From Aphelocoma coerulescens (Eukaryota > Chordata > Aves > Passeriformes > Corvidae): 64,000 nt of DNA. Both the position numbers and the translations under genes were made by a program. The stretch lies in the NCBI RefSeq assembly GCF_041296385.1, contig NC_091013.1:70835563-70899562 (forward strand), written 5' to 3'. Positions 1-12,239 of the stretch are shown here, piece by piece. Each line of letters starts with the position of its first letter. Position 1 is the first letter of the stretch. The notes under the pieces are model-generated. The model worked only from the letters and a program-made list of their open reading frames with translations, had not been told where the DNA came from and ran no database searches.

Positions 1-1972
1 CTTAAAGACCCCTCTACTCATTTAGAGCCATAAAATGATTTGGGTTAGAAGGGACTTCTAACGACATCCTTCAACTCGCCTGCTGTGGGCAGGAGCACCT
101 TCCACTAGACCAGGTTGCTCAAAGCCCCATCCAATGTGGCCTTAAACACTTCCAGAGATGAAGCACCAACTTCTCCGGGAAACCAGTTCCAGCATCTCAA
201 AATATAAACCAGGTGTATCCTATTCCAAATAGAGGTACTTTTTTGCTTCCTTAAAGGATGGATCATTTGACAGCCAATGGGACAAAACAGGCATATATTA
301 TATTTTCTTATAACTAAAATATCAAAACACACACCAGGAGTAAGAAGACAATTACAATGCTTTTGAATAGCTACAAACTATATTGAGTTCAAGACATCAA
401 GGAATAACAGTAGTAAGAATGTAACTCTAGAAACCTACATATCTCCTGGAAACATTGTTAAACTGGATCTTGCAGACGTCAAGCGCTTACCCTTGAGGGT
501 TCAGACCACAGTGACAACTACACTAAGGATGAAGGAGACAGAAAGCAACAAAATACATGTACATCATCGGAAAAGAACACACTAAACAAAGAACAGAAAT
601 GCAAACATGAAAAAAATGTGTTGTAAATTAAGAAGTACAAAGAAAACATGGAAATGCTTAGGGCTGAAATCAGCCAGCTGAATAAAGAGACCAGAAATTC
701 TCCTAGGGTGGGGAACAAGGGAACAAAACAAAACAAAAAAGACATCAGTATTGAAAGCATGAAATATGAGTCAATGAACAAGAAGGACGACAACTGAAGA
801 ACCTGCAGATTTCAGGGGACTTAAAAGTTGGGAAAGGTACTACAATTACACAGTATGAAAAAGGATATAGCAGCAGGTAAGACCAAATATCCTGAATAAC
901 ACCTTCAGCAGTACTGTTTTTATTGGGGTGAGAATGATAATTGTTTGCCATCTGTAGGAATAGGAATTAAAGGCTGAAAAAGGTCTACTTTGAAGACACA
1001 GACAGCAAGCAGTAAATTGAACCCTATTTCTCTCAGAAATGTGAATGGAATGATAAAAGCATTTTAAAAACCCCTCATCCAACAATTGCAGTACACCTGC
1101 CTAGCAACATTAGGAAAAAGTAATAGGCATGAACAAACCACTACGATAATAAATATTACAATACGAAGAGGCCAAAGGTGCTATAAACCTAAAATCTGTC
1201 CTCTGTAATAAAAGTACATGCTAACTTACAAGTGGCCCATTGCATGTTAGCTCTGAAGTTTAGTAACAGATCACATACAAATGTGGTAATACTAATCTAA
1301 TCAACACTCCTCACAGAAACCCTGTAGAATCCCAGATAGAATAAAAGCAGTGCAGAATAAAGGGAGAACCAACTGTTATATTGCATTTGTCCAAGTGATG
1401 GAGACACTTTGAAAAGGAAGTCAAAAAGAAAAATACCCATTAAAATAAAGAGCTAGCACCAGCTGTCCTCCAGACATATGAAGTAAGCCTGAAAAATCAT
1501 AAGTCATTGCAGCAATTACTACAAGACATATTGATGCATTCCAGTTCTTTGATTACACCTGCCACAGACCCACTATTTGGACAGAACTGTCAGTATATAT
1601 ATTCAAAATACTAGATCTTTCACTATAAATAATACAGTAAACCCAGAAATAAAACAGGACAAATTCTCAAGTCATCCAAAAAATGGAGTTATTGCTTAAA
1701 AGACACAAGCCAAAACCATCTACCAACCAAGTCCCAAATACATACACACATGCACTGTAGGTTAACACATGTGAAGTTAAATTACATTTTTGAGGGTTTT
1801 TATGGGTTTTCCTTTAAACAATTCAGAGGAGCTAATTTTTACATATAATTATTTGTTTTATTTGCCAAATAATTTGAAGAATTAAAAAAATGTCATTAAA
1901 AAAAAACCAACAAAACAATTATGGTCAAAGCATACATGTTTGAAATATATAGAAAGGATAGAAAGTGTTTAC
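1..1972 (-). other. PDS5B: PDS5B intron after exon 8 (partial)
   Basis: This is intronic sequence downstream of the exon 8 donor. It is AT-rich and holds a CR1 fragment near 33-270. I looked for the following PDS5B exon and did not find it here. I see nothing else of note. Confidence 0.75.
33..270 (-). repeat. CR1 LINE fragment (3' end)
   Basis: The plus strand reads like the reverse complement of a CR1 3' end: a GGGTTAGAAGGGACTT block, then CACCTTCCACTAGACCAGG, GCTCAAAGCCCCATCCAA, CACTTCCAGAGATG and CCAGTTCCAGCATCTC in the usual order. It is a 5'-truncated copy of an avian CR1 LINE and has no coding capacity. Confidence 0.85.
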
Positions 1973-2113
1973 CTTAAGTTTGAATTCGAGCTGTGGTAGA
2001 ACAGAAAGCAAGAGGTGACTGTCAATATTGTATAACTCCAGAATCAAATCAAACACATGCTCTGACAGGTCACTAATTGATGTTTTACCAAGCATGAGGA
2101 CTTGATTGAAGAA
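1973..2113 (-). CDS. PDS5B: PDS5B coding exon 8 (residues 236-282)
   Basis: This exon encodes 47 codons starting [20 protein letters not shown] and ending LPQLEFKLK, in phase 0 at both ends. The acceptor is TTTTCCAG before TTCTTC and the donor is AAG followed by GTAAAC. It belongs to the N-terminal helical-repeat region of PDS5B. It joins exon 7 in frame (PYITN then FFNQV), which is the family order. The next exon is outside the window. The encoded peptide appears essentially identical to the vertebrate protein from memory. Confidence 0.95.
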
Positions 2114-3928
2114 CTGGAAAATAAAACAGATTACACATCAACAACAAGAGTATACATGCTCTCTTCTAAATCCTGTGCTAAATCCTAAAACATTAAATCA
2201 TTTTTAATCTTACAACATTAATTTCACTACCGAAAAAAAAAAAAGGAATGGAGGGTAGAACACACAGATCAGAATTCCGTAGCAGAAGTCTTAAAATATC
2301 ATCGTCTCATATCAAGTATTATACATAAAGGAAAACACATTAAATGTGATGTTTACCCCCACACACCTACAAATAATTTAAGAAACATAACTTTAAAGGA
2401 GCTTCAGTGCATCACATCTTATTATAAAAAGACTATATTCAGAGTTATTTCACTATTGAGAACCATCATTTCAAAAGTATTCTAACATTTAAAGCAAGGC
2501 TGAAACAACTGGCTAATTACTACACTACACATCTGACAGGTTAAGGAGTTGAAAGTAAAAGCATAGGAATTAATAACTGATTGTTCCAGAATTTGTATTT
2601 ACAAGCAGCATAATGCAACTGTAAAGCAATTATTTCCTTCTTGGTAAACTTGACATATTTGAGGGAAACTTCACACTTCTCATTAAAGAAAATATTTCCG
2701 CACTATTTTCAACTTTGTCCTCTCAGATGGGTAAGAAGCAACTGAAGAGTTATATATATACAAATAAAAAAACCAGTACATCTTATTGTAAGTTAAAGAT
2801 GGTCTTGAAGAAATGTTTTGCTTTTCTGGATTCAGCGTTGCCTGAATGTATAAAATCCTGGTTAGGAAACTAACGGATACTGTGTTTTTAATGTATTTCA
2901 GGAAATAAAATTTTCAAAACTGCATAATAATTCTCTCTTGTGGGAAACAAATAAAAGAAGACTCCATGTGCATCCTTCCCATTAAAGGAAGATTCTTATT
3001 GTACAGACGTCCTCAAAACTCAGAAAACGTCACCCAGTTCATAATCCAACTTTACAGATGAACATTAAAAACACATTCCCATGTAGCAACACCTTCCCAA
3101 ATGGCAGGTTTGAAGTAAGAGTTTTTATTGAGGATTTTTTTAAATTTTAGGAGGTACCCACTTTCTAAGTGTTACAAGTCTGAAAGTAACAGAAAGCACT
3201 GAAGGTTTTCTATTGTTTTCATGCTCCTGAGGTTTTGGATAGATGCCATAAGACCAGCTAAATCCTCAACTGCTTAAAAAAGAAAAAGTGTTATATTTTT
3301 TCCTATCATGCAACTCAAGTTAGAACATATTTCCCTCTGATCTTTACTTCCCCTTATCCCTCTTCTATTACAGAGTCTATGATGTCTACATTCAACTCTG
3401 CTATAATTCTCAATCCACTTGGTTTTCTTCTTCATTACCCTTAGATTGTTTCCTCTTCTACTTCTGTGATAACAGCATTAAAATTCTGCTCTATCTTCAA
3501 TTCTCTTGGCTCGAGATAGTCTTACCTCCTCACTAAAAGATGAATTTTGCTACAGAAACAATGCGTTTATATATTTTTATCAGAACAATATATATAAATA
3601 CACTTTTATTATTCACTTTTAGAGTGACTTCCCTTCACTCTAAGGATTCAATCTCAAGGTCTTTCAAGACAGTAGAAAGGAAATTATCCATTGCATTTCA
3701 CAAATCACAAGTATTAAGTACTTAGTAGTTTCTATATGGTAACGAATCAGACTCAAAAGGACAGGTTATGCAGCGCTCCATTAATACAATCATTCTCTCA
3801 AAGAAAATTCACAACCCATAAAAAGTTATTTTTCAGCCCTGTCTGACAGCGTGCAATTCATTCTTTTTATAACACACTTCAGTTACAGAAAGTATTGATT
3901 TCCATATTTGTTTGCAGGCTTCACTTAC
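2114..3928 (-). other. PDS5B: PDS5B intron 7
   Basis: AT-rich intron between exons 7 and 8 with A-tracts and a pyrimidine-rich stretch at about 3,300-3,530. No repeat family was recognised and no additional exon is needed here, because exons 7 and 8 join in frame. Confidence 0.85.
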
Positions 3929-4009
3929 ATTAGTAATGTATGGTTCTATTGCTTGTGCTGTCCTCTTCAGTAAAGCCTTTGCCAAATCATAGGCTTGCTT
4001 GTTTAAATT
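3929..4009 (-). CDS. PDS5B: PDS5B coding exon 7 (residues 209-235)
   Basis: This 81-base exon encodes 27 codons, starting NLNKQAYDLAKALLKR and ending AIEPYITN. It is in phase 0 at both ends. The acceptor has a C-rich tract (TTTTTCCCCCAG) and the donor is AAT followed by GTAAGTG. The open frame runs on past both splice sites, so a naive reading would add MFFPQ before the exon and VSEACKQ after it; both are intronic. The exon contributes to the helical-repeat N-terminal arm of the cohesin regulator. Confidence 0.95.
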
Positions 4010-7000
4010 CTGGGGGAAAAACAAACAAATGAAAAACCAGAAGAATTATAAGCATATGCATTAATCTAAAAGCAAATCCAAGAATTAAAAGCCATCATGT
4101 ACTGGTAAATGCATTAAGGAAATAGCCTGTTCTTTTCATATTTTCAGTAATAAAGATAATATAGTAAAAACAAAGCTCTTCCAAACAAAGCTTTGTAGTC
4201 TCCACTGGTACTACTGAGAAAAAGAAAAAAACCTCTTTCCTGGCAAATGAAGGCTTACTTTTCAGTTGTACATCTAAAACTGATGCTCAGTGAACTCAGT
4301 GCCTGCATTTTACTGCTTCTCTTTATCAGTTTCCCCAAAAACCAGGAAAGTGATACAAAGCAACACTGAGGCATTTACAGTCACCACAGAAATAAGACTC
4401 TGAACAGGAATACAGAAAGTGCAATTCTGTCCTTGCATCAAGCACCCACCTGTGGACAACCACCAAAGGCTCTCCATCATACCATGCAAAGATACTCAGT
4501 CTGTTGTCTGAGACGTCAAAGAAAAAAACTCTAGAACTTCAGTTTACAGGAGAAAAACCCCTAAACTAATATAAAAAATTTTTAAAATGTACTCCCCTCT
4601 TCAACATTCCTATCCTTCCATTTGTCTAATTGGGTTATTGCTCTATCATTGTTTTCTCCCTTTCCCTGCACACATTCTCCACGCTCTAGTTGTTATACCC
4701 TTTCTCCAATTTCTACATCACAGTTATTTTTCAAAAATTTTCAGAAGAAAATGCAACTCAGCCCTTGTGACACCCGCTGCAGAGTTAACACACAGAAGAA
4801 TGAAGAAAAAATGTCTTCAATACACAAGAATATGTAGTATTTTAATAGCTAAGAAAACTCTATAAAAATACAGCTCCCATAATTTTTATTAGTCTTTGCA
4901 ATTTAAAAAAACCCCAGTATATTCAATTTATAACTCAACGGTAAAAAGAGGCAGCTTTTGGTTGCTTTTTAAAAATATTTTTCACCATAAAAGGAAGAGA
5001 ACTTCTTTTAGCACAATAAAAAGCAAACACAAGATGTATTGCCACATGCAGGGTACTTCTTTACCTGGATATGCTTGGCTCTTTATAGTTGTCTTAATGA
5101 AAGCAAGGATTTGCAAAGATACGGAGAGTACTGTCTGAAATTTTTAAAATCTCTCTAGAACTATAAGCTTCTAAACAGCATTGGGAACAGATTAACATTT
5201 TCTGATAATATCAAACCAAAAAAGCCTTTGACTTGCCTAGTGATAGAACTAAGTCAGGTGACTGAACTTGAAACACTACTAAGACTCATGCCTGAAGTAT
5301 CTGTTTTACTCAAAGCCAATACAGAAGGTGACTGAAAATTCCAATTCTGGAAAGGTACTTTAATATTTTAAATACTTTTGTCTTTTTACAAAACTGTACA
5401 GTTGTTTCATGTCCCAGAAAAGAGAAGACACTGCATGCTGGATTGTTCTTTATGGTCACAAGAAAAAAAGGTATTTCCACCAGTAGCATTTGTTTTCTGT
5501 TATTCAGAGTTGTAATAATTTAGGAAATAAAAGGCACAAATAACTATAATAAGGAACATATGCCATTTGCAATTCTTGTTCTGATCCTTCTTGACTTCAC
5601 CATTCACCTCCACCAAAATAAAGAAAACCACTTCCACCTGGGTAAGAGGGAACTCTGGATCATGAGCAATATCTGATTTAGTATAAAACAAGTCTATACA
5701 GCAGACCTAGCACAGCAGAGTTCCAAAAGTCAGATCTGTTCTGATTCACATTAATTAGTTTCAGCTTGTATCTTTTGCACAGCAGTTCACTTCAAAACTT
5801 AATGTTTTCCAAGATAAATGCTAGAAGTAGCTATTTGCAACCCTGAATAAGAAGGAAGTGTAATGCAAATATCTATCAAAAAAAAAGCTCTAAAGAGGAA
5901 AAATTAGTCTAGAGCACAATGGGCTAAGGAAAGTGTTTTTTCGTGCCTCAGGTATTTGATTTAATAGTGCCAATAGTCATGACCCTCAAATGTCCAGAGG
6001 CCCTGCTTTCTGGAAATAACAATATTAAGGCAGTCTTAAAAGCACACAAGAGTTTTCTCCTCATTTTCCAGCTTCAGGATAAAAGCAGAAACAAGCAAAA
6101 GTGGCACTGCCTTAGTTAAAATGAAAAAAAAAGCAGCCCAGCAATTACCAAGTAGGTTCAAAGATCTTTTACAGAACCAAACCTATCCTTCTGACTAATT
6201 CAACAGTCACAAAGATATCTTAAACTTCTTCTCTTGAAGGAGAAATTTCAAAAGGATAACACCTAATTTAACAAATTGCTTCTCTGTTTTTAGAGAAGCT
6301 CTTCAGCCATTATCCTCCCTCCAATCTTTCCATGTGTTCGGAAAGAAAGTTGACATGTATTTCAAGATCTTTTAAAGATTTAAGAAAGACCTCATGACAG
6401 GGACAATTATCTTAATCAGGATGCCTTTAGGAGCGTGTAAGCATCCAGTAGGCATAAGGTTTTTAGAGCCCTGAATGGGGTAGAAACAAAGCCATCAGTT
6501 GGCAACACTGTTTAAAGTAATCATTAGCAATTACTACATCTTGAAGGAAAAAAACAAAATAAATACTGATTTGTAAGGACAAACTAAAGAACACCCCTGA
6601 AAAGGCAGAACACAAATATTCTGCAAGAGAACTGAGGTTACATTTAACATCTGAACCAGACTTTAGCCTCAAAAACCTCCAGTTTTCTTTCGTAAAAGAG
6701 TGCTCATAAACATTTACATTTTTTAAAACATTGGGAGACCTCCATCAATAATAATCTGAATAGAGGCTATCTTGGTCAACCATAAGTTCTCTCCTTTGTC
6801 TCAATTTCTACCATGATTTTTAGGCATTTGTTGCTGGTATTTCAGGCTTTTTATACTGTGGGAAAGACATTAACAGTATTGCCAACTCATTTTTCATATC
6901 TGCTTTTCTCTAGAATGTTTGACAAACCTCTACTTTTTGACAAGCAGCAGTGGCAACCTCTCTGACAGCATGGCACAGACGTTTTTATGTTTTTATAGAC

Positions 7001-10000
7001 CATATTCTCCAGCAGAGTAGCCACAGAGCTGAAATCATTTGTTCTTGTACAATGGGGTCAGAAGTGATGGAAATTCAGACCCACTTGACTTTTTCCTCTA
7101 TTCTTTTTTTCCAGTTACCTCTCAATAACCAATTTAACACAGATTAAAAAAAGAGAGTGAAATAACTTGTACCCATCCCCTGAAAAAAATAAAAAGGGCA
7201 ACGAAAACAAATGCATGTCCCTCAATTTTTCTTTACAGAAGATGACTAAGCTAGCACCAATCCAGCCTTTCTTTTCTAACTTTAGGAGGAAAATCAAATG
7301 TTAAGTCTGTATCTAGTGCAAATATTCCTGAAAAGCATACATTTTAAAATATTCTTTTCTTGGAATTTGAAAAGGGTCTTCAGTTTTATTCTTATTACCA
7401 AAGGCACAGCAGTTGAATTAGTATCCAACAGCCCCAGACAGAACAGTTCCAAGAGTCTCTTGTTCTGCCAGGGAAGGTAAACAGATTCTTAAGGATGGCT
7501 GACAAAGAAAAAGCTCAGCTGAAGTGTTGCCAAGATAGATAACACTAAATATTAAGCAAATTCCTAGTAGAGACAGCTAAGAATTTAATTGTCAATATAT
7601 TTTTTTTCTAAAACATAGGCACATAAAGCATGTGGGATGTGCAATGTGGGATTCCCTGTAGCAGTGCAGAGGCTAAAAACTGAACACTGGCAAACACCCA
7701 AGGAAATCAAGTACAATTTGCCTTCCAACACACTGCACAAACAGTAAATTGTTTGCAGGTCTGCCATAAAAGTTTTATAGTATAAAAAGACCATTAAAGG
7801 GAAAGGAAAACTATTAATTTTTCTTGCCTTTTCATACTGACTACCTCTTCCCATGCTTCTAGGTCTTATCTGGGTTTAGGTCAGTTAATTTCATTCCCTC
7901 TTAATATAATCCTATGAAAATAATTTCAGTAGAGGTGATAAAAGAGAAGCTACAAAAGGAAAAAAATAATTCAGCATCAAAATTAAGAGTTAAGCACATG
8001 GTCAGACAAGTTAAGCTTGCCATTTTATTGGCTTATCTGACAGCTGTACTAGTCAAGCAAGCCTGTGCACACTCCAGCATGCCTCTTTTGTGACACTGGT
8101 GTCAGCTGCTTTCATTCAGGTTTACATTAGTATGGCTTTTATCCTGACCAAGTCGGATGACAAACTCAAGGGAGATAGAGTAGTTTAGAGTTGTCAATAC
8201 TTCAGCGACTACTTATTATGGTATACAGACATTTGGTAATACATCATGAGCCCAGTGTATGCTCCTTATGTCCAAGTTTTTGCAGTCATCCTGCGAGCAC
8301 CATTGCTTTTTACACTTACTACTCAGGACTATGGACCATATCTATTTTTCATCTTTGGAAAAATATTGTCTTGGTTTAAGGGGCAATAGTATCGAATTAA
8401 CCTTTTGTAAACTGCTCAACTAATTACTACATCTCTTAAAAATATTCACGTAATTTTTGCATCAAGCTGTTTAATGTTGAATTTCAGCCACTGGAGCTTA
8501 GCATCCAGGATCCAAAACTAAAGGAGCTGTTTGAACCTTCTGTTCCCAACACATACTTACAGACCACAGGTTTGATAAATTAAACAGACTGAGATTTGAG
8601 GAGCTCAGTCTTTTTTTACCCAATACAACTCTTTTCTATAATACAGCCACTCAGTTCACAAGGCCACTATACATTCATTCCCTCTCATACACAACCTTCC
8701 TTCTGGGCATATTAAAAACACACCACTTGCCTGTGTTACTTTCTACAGATATAATTATTTTATCTTCAACAATCTCTCAATCTGATCAGCTTCAAACCTG
8801 AGCTAGAAGCAGATCTATGTTCCTTCCACTCCATCAAAAATATTGTTCGGTCCCTAGGAAATCTGGGGATTCCCTACTGACCATTACACCAATGTCTGCC
8901 ATTATGCCATTTTTGGTGACCAGTCTGATTATTCAATTTCCCTTTTCCACAGCCGACACAGCTGAACAGTGAGGTCAGCCAAGACACAGGTTTTTTTATG
9001 GTGGACCTTATCCTTACTCTCCTTCTAGTTTTGTGCTTAATGGAAGAGTGGAAAAATTCTCAACTCTGAATTCATTACACTTTTCCAACTTGACATCAGT
9101 AGCCACAGAAAGTAGTCAGAGGACCAAAATTTTAAATAAACACCATGTGGAGATTTTGAGATGAAACAGAAAAATATTAGAAGCTCCTTTCCATTAGTAC
9201 GGAAAAAAAATAAAACAAAGGTAAATGTACTCAGAATACAGTCTGGCATTACATAACTATTTCAGTTAGAAAGCAGGCTATAAATGAGCATCCTATCTAA
9301 AAAGTGACTTCAATTAAAAGCAGCAGAAAATGCAAACCGCCAAATACATTATCCTTATTAAAATATTCAGTCAGTAATTTTAAATCCACCATGAAACAGA
9401 ATTATTTTAATGCTACAGACATCCTTACAGGATGCAAATTCTTCAACTCAAAGTCAATTTATTAAACATGAAACATAAAAATAGTACAGTCAAATCAAGA
9501 TGAACACAGATGACAAAATGAAACAATAGATTCTTAATAACTGAGAAAACACAAACTGAAGTATTTTGCATAGTCTCGCTTTTGTTTTTTGTATTCCAAA
9601 GCTTTCCTTTGTAAATTTGGACTTTAGCCACACAAATTTCAGTCTAGTCCTGGCACAGAAGCATTAGACTCCTTGAAAGACACAGCTAAAACATTTCCAG
9701 TGGTGAAAAAAATTACTGATCTATACTAAGCATTTAGTCTTTCACTGTCAATATAAAAATAATTTATGTGCTATTTATTTACTGAAATTGATGGCTTGTA
9801 GTAAAGGCACACTAGTAGGCATTCCAAAGCATCTCTCAGTTAGTAACTACTTAACCTTACACTTTTCAGAAACCACAATAGTTAGCACTTTCCTGAACAT
9901 AGTTTAAGGAAAAAAAAAAAACAAAAAAAGGTAATAGAAGTGTCCAAAATACAGCTAAAGATACATTCCCCAGAATCCTTTTTTGCCATACACAACTCAC

Positions 10001-10720
10001 AATTGAGTAGCCCATGAGATTTCAGTAGGACACAACTAGTTTCCTGAACTAAAAAGTCAGACTTCCATGCTTTTTAAACATTTAAGTAACACAACACATG
10101 CACAGTTCTGAAGATTTTCCTTCAGTTCGTCTACAGTAGACTTTTTTTTTAACATGACATTATTCATTAAGGTTAGACAGCCATTCCTTGGGCTCTTCAG
10201 AAACAACTATTTCTGCACACAGTTTTAATTCTATGGCTGCATCAGAAACATACCAATAACACCAAGCCAACATTTCTGAAACACAACAGAGCCAATTAAA
10301 AATCAGAGTCATAACAACTTTTTCCCTCCCACTTAGGGCAGCACCTTAGTTTGAACTGCTGATACAGCACTACATGAATCTAAAACTTTCCAAAGGATAT
10401 ATGTAACTTCTCTATTCCATTCTACTGACATTGATGGCATATAAAAAAACCTCTGTTTAAATTTGTATGACATTTAACCTTTTAGACTACTGTGATCACT
10501 GATCCTTTGCTTATGGCAAGTATATCAGAGCAATGAAACTTGACTGAAATTTTCTGGCTATTAAAATTACTTGTTTGCTAAAAGAAATCCAGATAATACA
10601 AGGACATTTGCTACAGCCATCCTCCTAATGAGATCTACATGTCTGAACACAGACATCCAAGAAATCACAATTACAAAAAAACCAATAGAACAAAACAAAA
10701 CTTAAGCCACTAAGTCTTAC
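4010..10720 (-). other. PDS5B: PDS5B intron 6
   Basis: A 6.7 kb intron. It is AT-rich with many short A and T runs and scattered CT-rich tracts. I recognise no CR1 copy, exon or RNA gene in it. The open frames here are short and have no recognisable protein. Confidence 0.8.
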
Positions 10721-10847
10721 CTTATGTGCTGGCACTAGGTTAACTAACACTGTATCCAAAAGTTCCTGCGACACAGTATCTCCCTCACAAATGATAGAGC
10801 TCATTAGATCAACCATGTGCATGTGTACTTTTTGGTTATGACCGTTG
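10721..10847 (-). CDS. PDS5B: PDS5B coding exon 6 (residues 166-208)
   Basis: This 127-base exon begins with the last base of a split asparagine codon and then reads [20 protein letters not shown], continuing to NLVPAHK. The acceptor is AATTTCAG before CAACGG and the donor is AAG followed by GTAAGAC. The split codon (AA in exon 5, C here) restores the frame exactly. The peptide matches the vertebrate PDS5B N-terminal region from memory. Confidence 0.95.
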
Positions 10848-11958
10848 CTGAAATTAAAAACAAGAATTCTTAGTGCAATATCTATATAAAGTACAACTTC
10901 TGTTCAGAGTACTCCCTGTGGTGATGCCAAAAAACAAGGAATAAAATAAGCAAATCACAAGTTCTCTTATAAATCAAAATAGTTCAATTCCCTGATTGCA
11001 TATACCATCATCCTTGAATTTCGTGCTCTCCTCATTCACCTACTGTAGTAAGAGGACTGTATCTCCCCATATCATGAAAAGACAGTGTATTAGAACATCT
11101 CTCTGCTCTACCCAGCACAGGGGAGACTTCCTCTGGAGTGCTGTGTCCAGTTCTGGGCTTCCCAGCACAAAAGGGACACACATATCCTGGACTCAGTCCA
11201 GCAAAGGTTCATAAAGATGATTAAGGGTGTGGAGCTGCTCTCATGGAAGGAGGGGCTGAGAGAGCTGGCATCTTTTTTTAGCCTTGAGAAGAGATGGCTT
11301 GGGAAATAACTTATCATTAAGTCTAAATACCTGATGTTGGGAGTAGAGAGGACAGGACAAGACTGTGTTGAGACCACACACTCAGTGGTGTCCAGTCACA
11401 GAACAAGGGGTAATGGGCACAGGGTGAAATGCAAGACATACCATTTAAACATAAGAAACTTTTTAAGTAAAACCATGATTGAGTACTAGAAGGTTGCCCA
11501 AAGAGTCTCTTCATCCTTGGAGATGCCCAAAACCCAACTGGCTACAGTTCTGGGTAATCTGCTCAAGCTGACCTGGTTTGAGCAAACAGAAAAGACTGGA
11601 CTACCTCTAGCAATACCTTCCAGTGTCTACTACTTTCTGACTCGTGTCTTTACAGCAATAATCCTCCAAATTCCTTAGAATTGCGTATTAGACCATTCAA
11701 TTTCAAGAACAAAATAAAACTAATGCAGTAAATGACAACCAAAGTTTCTTAGGAAAAAAAGATGATGTGCAGTGTGTCTTGTTTCATTAGAACAGAAAAA
11801 ACTGACAGAACATTGTATTTATACTGTTACCTTTAGTTAAACTGAATTACAAAATTACTAAGCTCATTAATGCTAAAAGTCACACTGAACAGCTTTGCTA
11901 GAAGCAACTGACTTTAATCATGCAATAATATATTGTAATTGGGGGTGACAATACTTAC
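10848..11958 (-). other. PDS5B: PDS5B intron 5
   Basis: A 1.1 kb intron, about half of which is occupied by a CR1 fragment inserted antisense to the gene (about 11,085-11,645). Confidence 0.85.
11085..11645 (+). repeat. CR1 LINE fragment
   Basis: Plus-strand CR1 landmarks occur in order: CTGGAGTGCTGTGTCCAGTT, CTGGACTCAGTCCAGCAAAG, the GGAGGGGCTGAGAGAGCTGG block, GTCCAGTCACAGAACAAGGG with GCACAGGGTGAAATGCA, and GAGATGCCCAAAACCC. Both limits are approximate because the copy is diverged. It is inserted in PDS5B intron 5, antisense to the gene. Confidence 0.85.
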
Positions 11959-12056
11959 TTTATTACTGAAAACAGCGTTCTATACAGCTGTGTAAAAATC
12001 TCATTGCTGTCCTCTAATTCAAAGCATATGTTATAGGACTTGACCCAAGCAATGTT
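11959..12056 (-). CDS. PDS5B: PDS5B coding exon 5 (residues 134-166)
   Basis: This 98-base exon encodes [20 protein letters not shown] through LYRTLFSVI plus the first two bases of an asparagine codon completed in exon 6. The acceptor is a TTCTGTTCCAAATCAG type ending CAG before AACATT. The donor is ATAAA followed by GTAAGTAT. The exon's phase (0 in, 2 out) and that of exon 6 agree, which supports both boundaries. Confidence 0.95.
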
Positions 12057-12152
12057 CTGATTTGGAACAGAAAAAAAATAAAAGTAGTTAATACAAGATT
12101 AAATTGAAAGATTACATTTAACAGTTATTATGAAATAAGTTACAAAGCTTAC

Positions 12153-12239
12153 CTCAAGCAAATAAAAATATCGATTAAACTGGGGGCTTTTTGTATCTTC
12201 TAAACCTTTAAGTTGCCTTGTTATGAACATAAATATGTC
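12153..12239 (-). CDS. PDS5B: PDS5B coding exon 4 (residues 105-133)
   Basis: This 87-base exon encodes 29 codons from [20 protein letters not shown] to FNRYFYLLE, in phase 0 at both ends. The acceptor is CTTTCTTTTCAG before GACATA and the donor is GAG followed by GTAAGC. It is separated from exon 5 by an intron of only 96 bases (12057-12152), much the shortest in this part of the gene. Confidence 0.95.

Noticed and set aside
1..1972. Search for the next PDS5B exon (expected SNDNEER...)
   Set aside because: No matching reverse-complement sequence was seen; it must lie left of the window.
12057..12152. Possibility that exons 4 and 5 of PDS5B are a single exon
   Set aside because: The 96 bases between them contain stops in frame and have clean GT-AG ends (GAG|GTAAGC and CAG|AACATT), so it is a real short intron.
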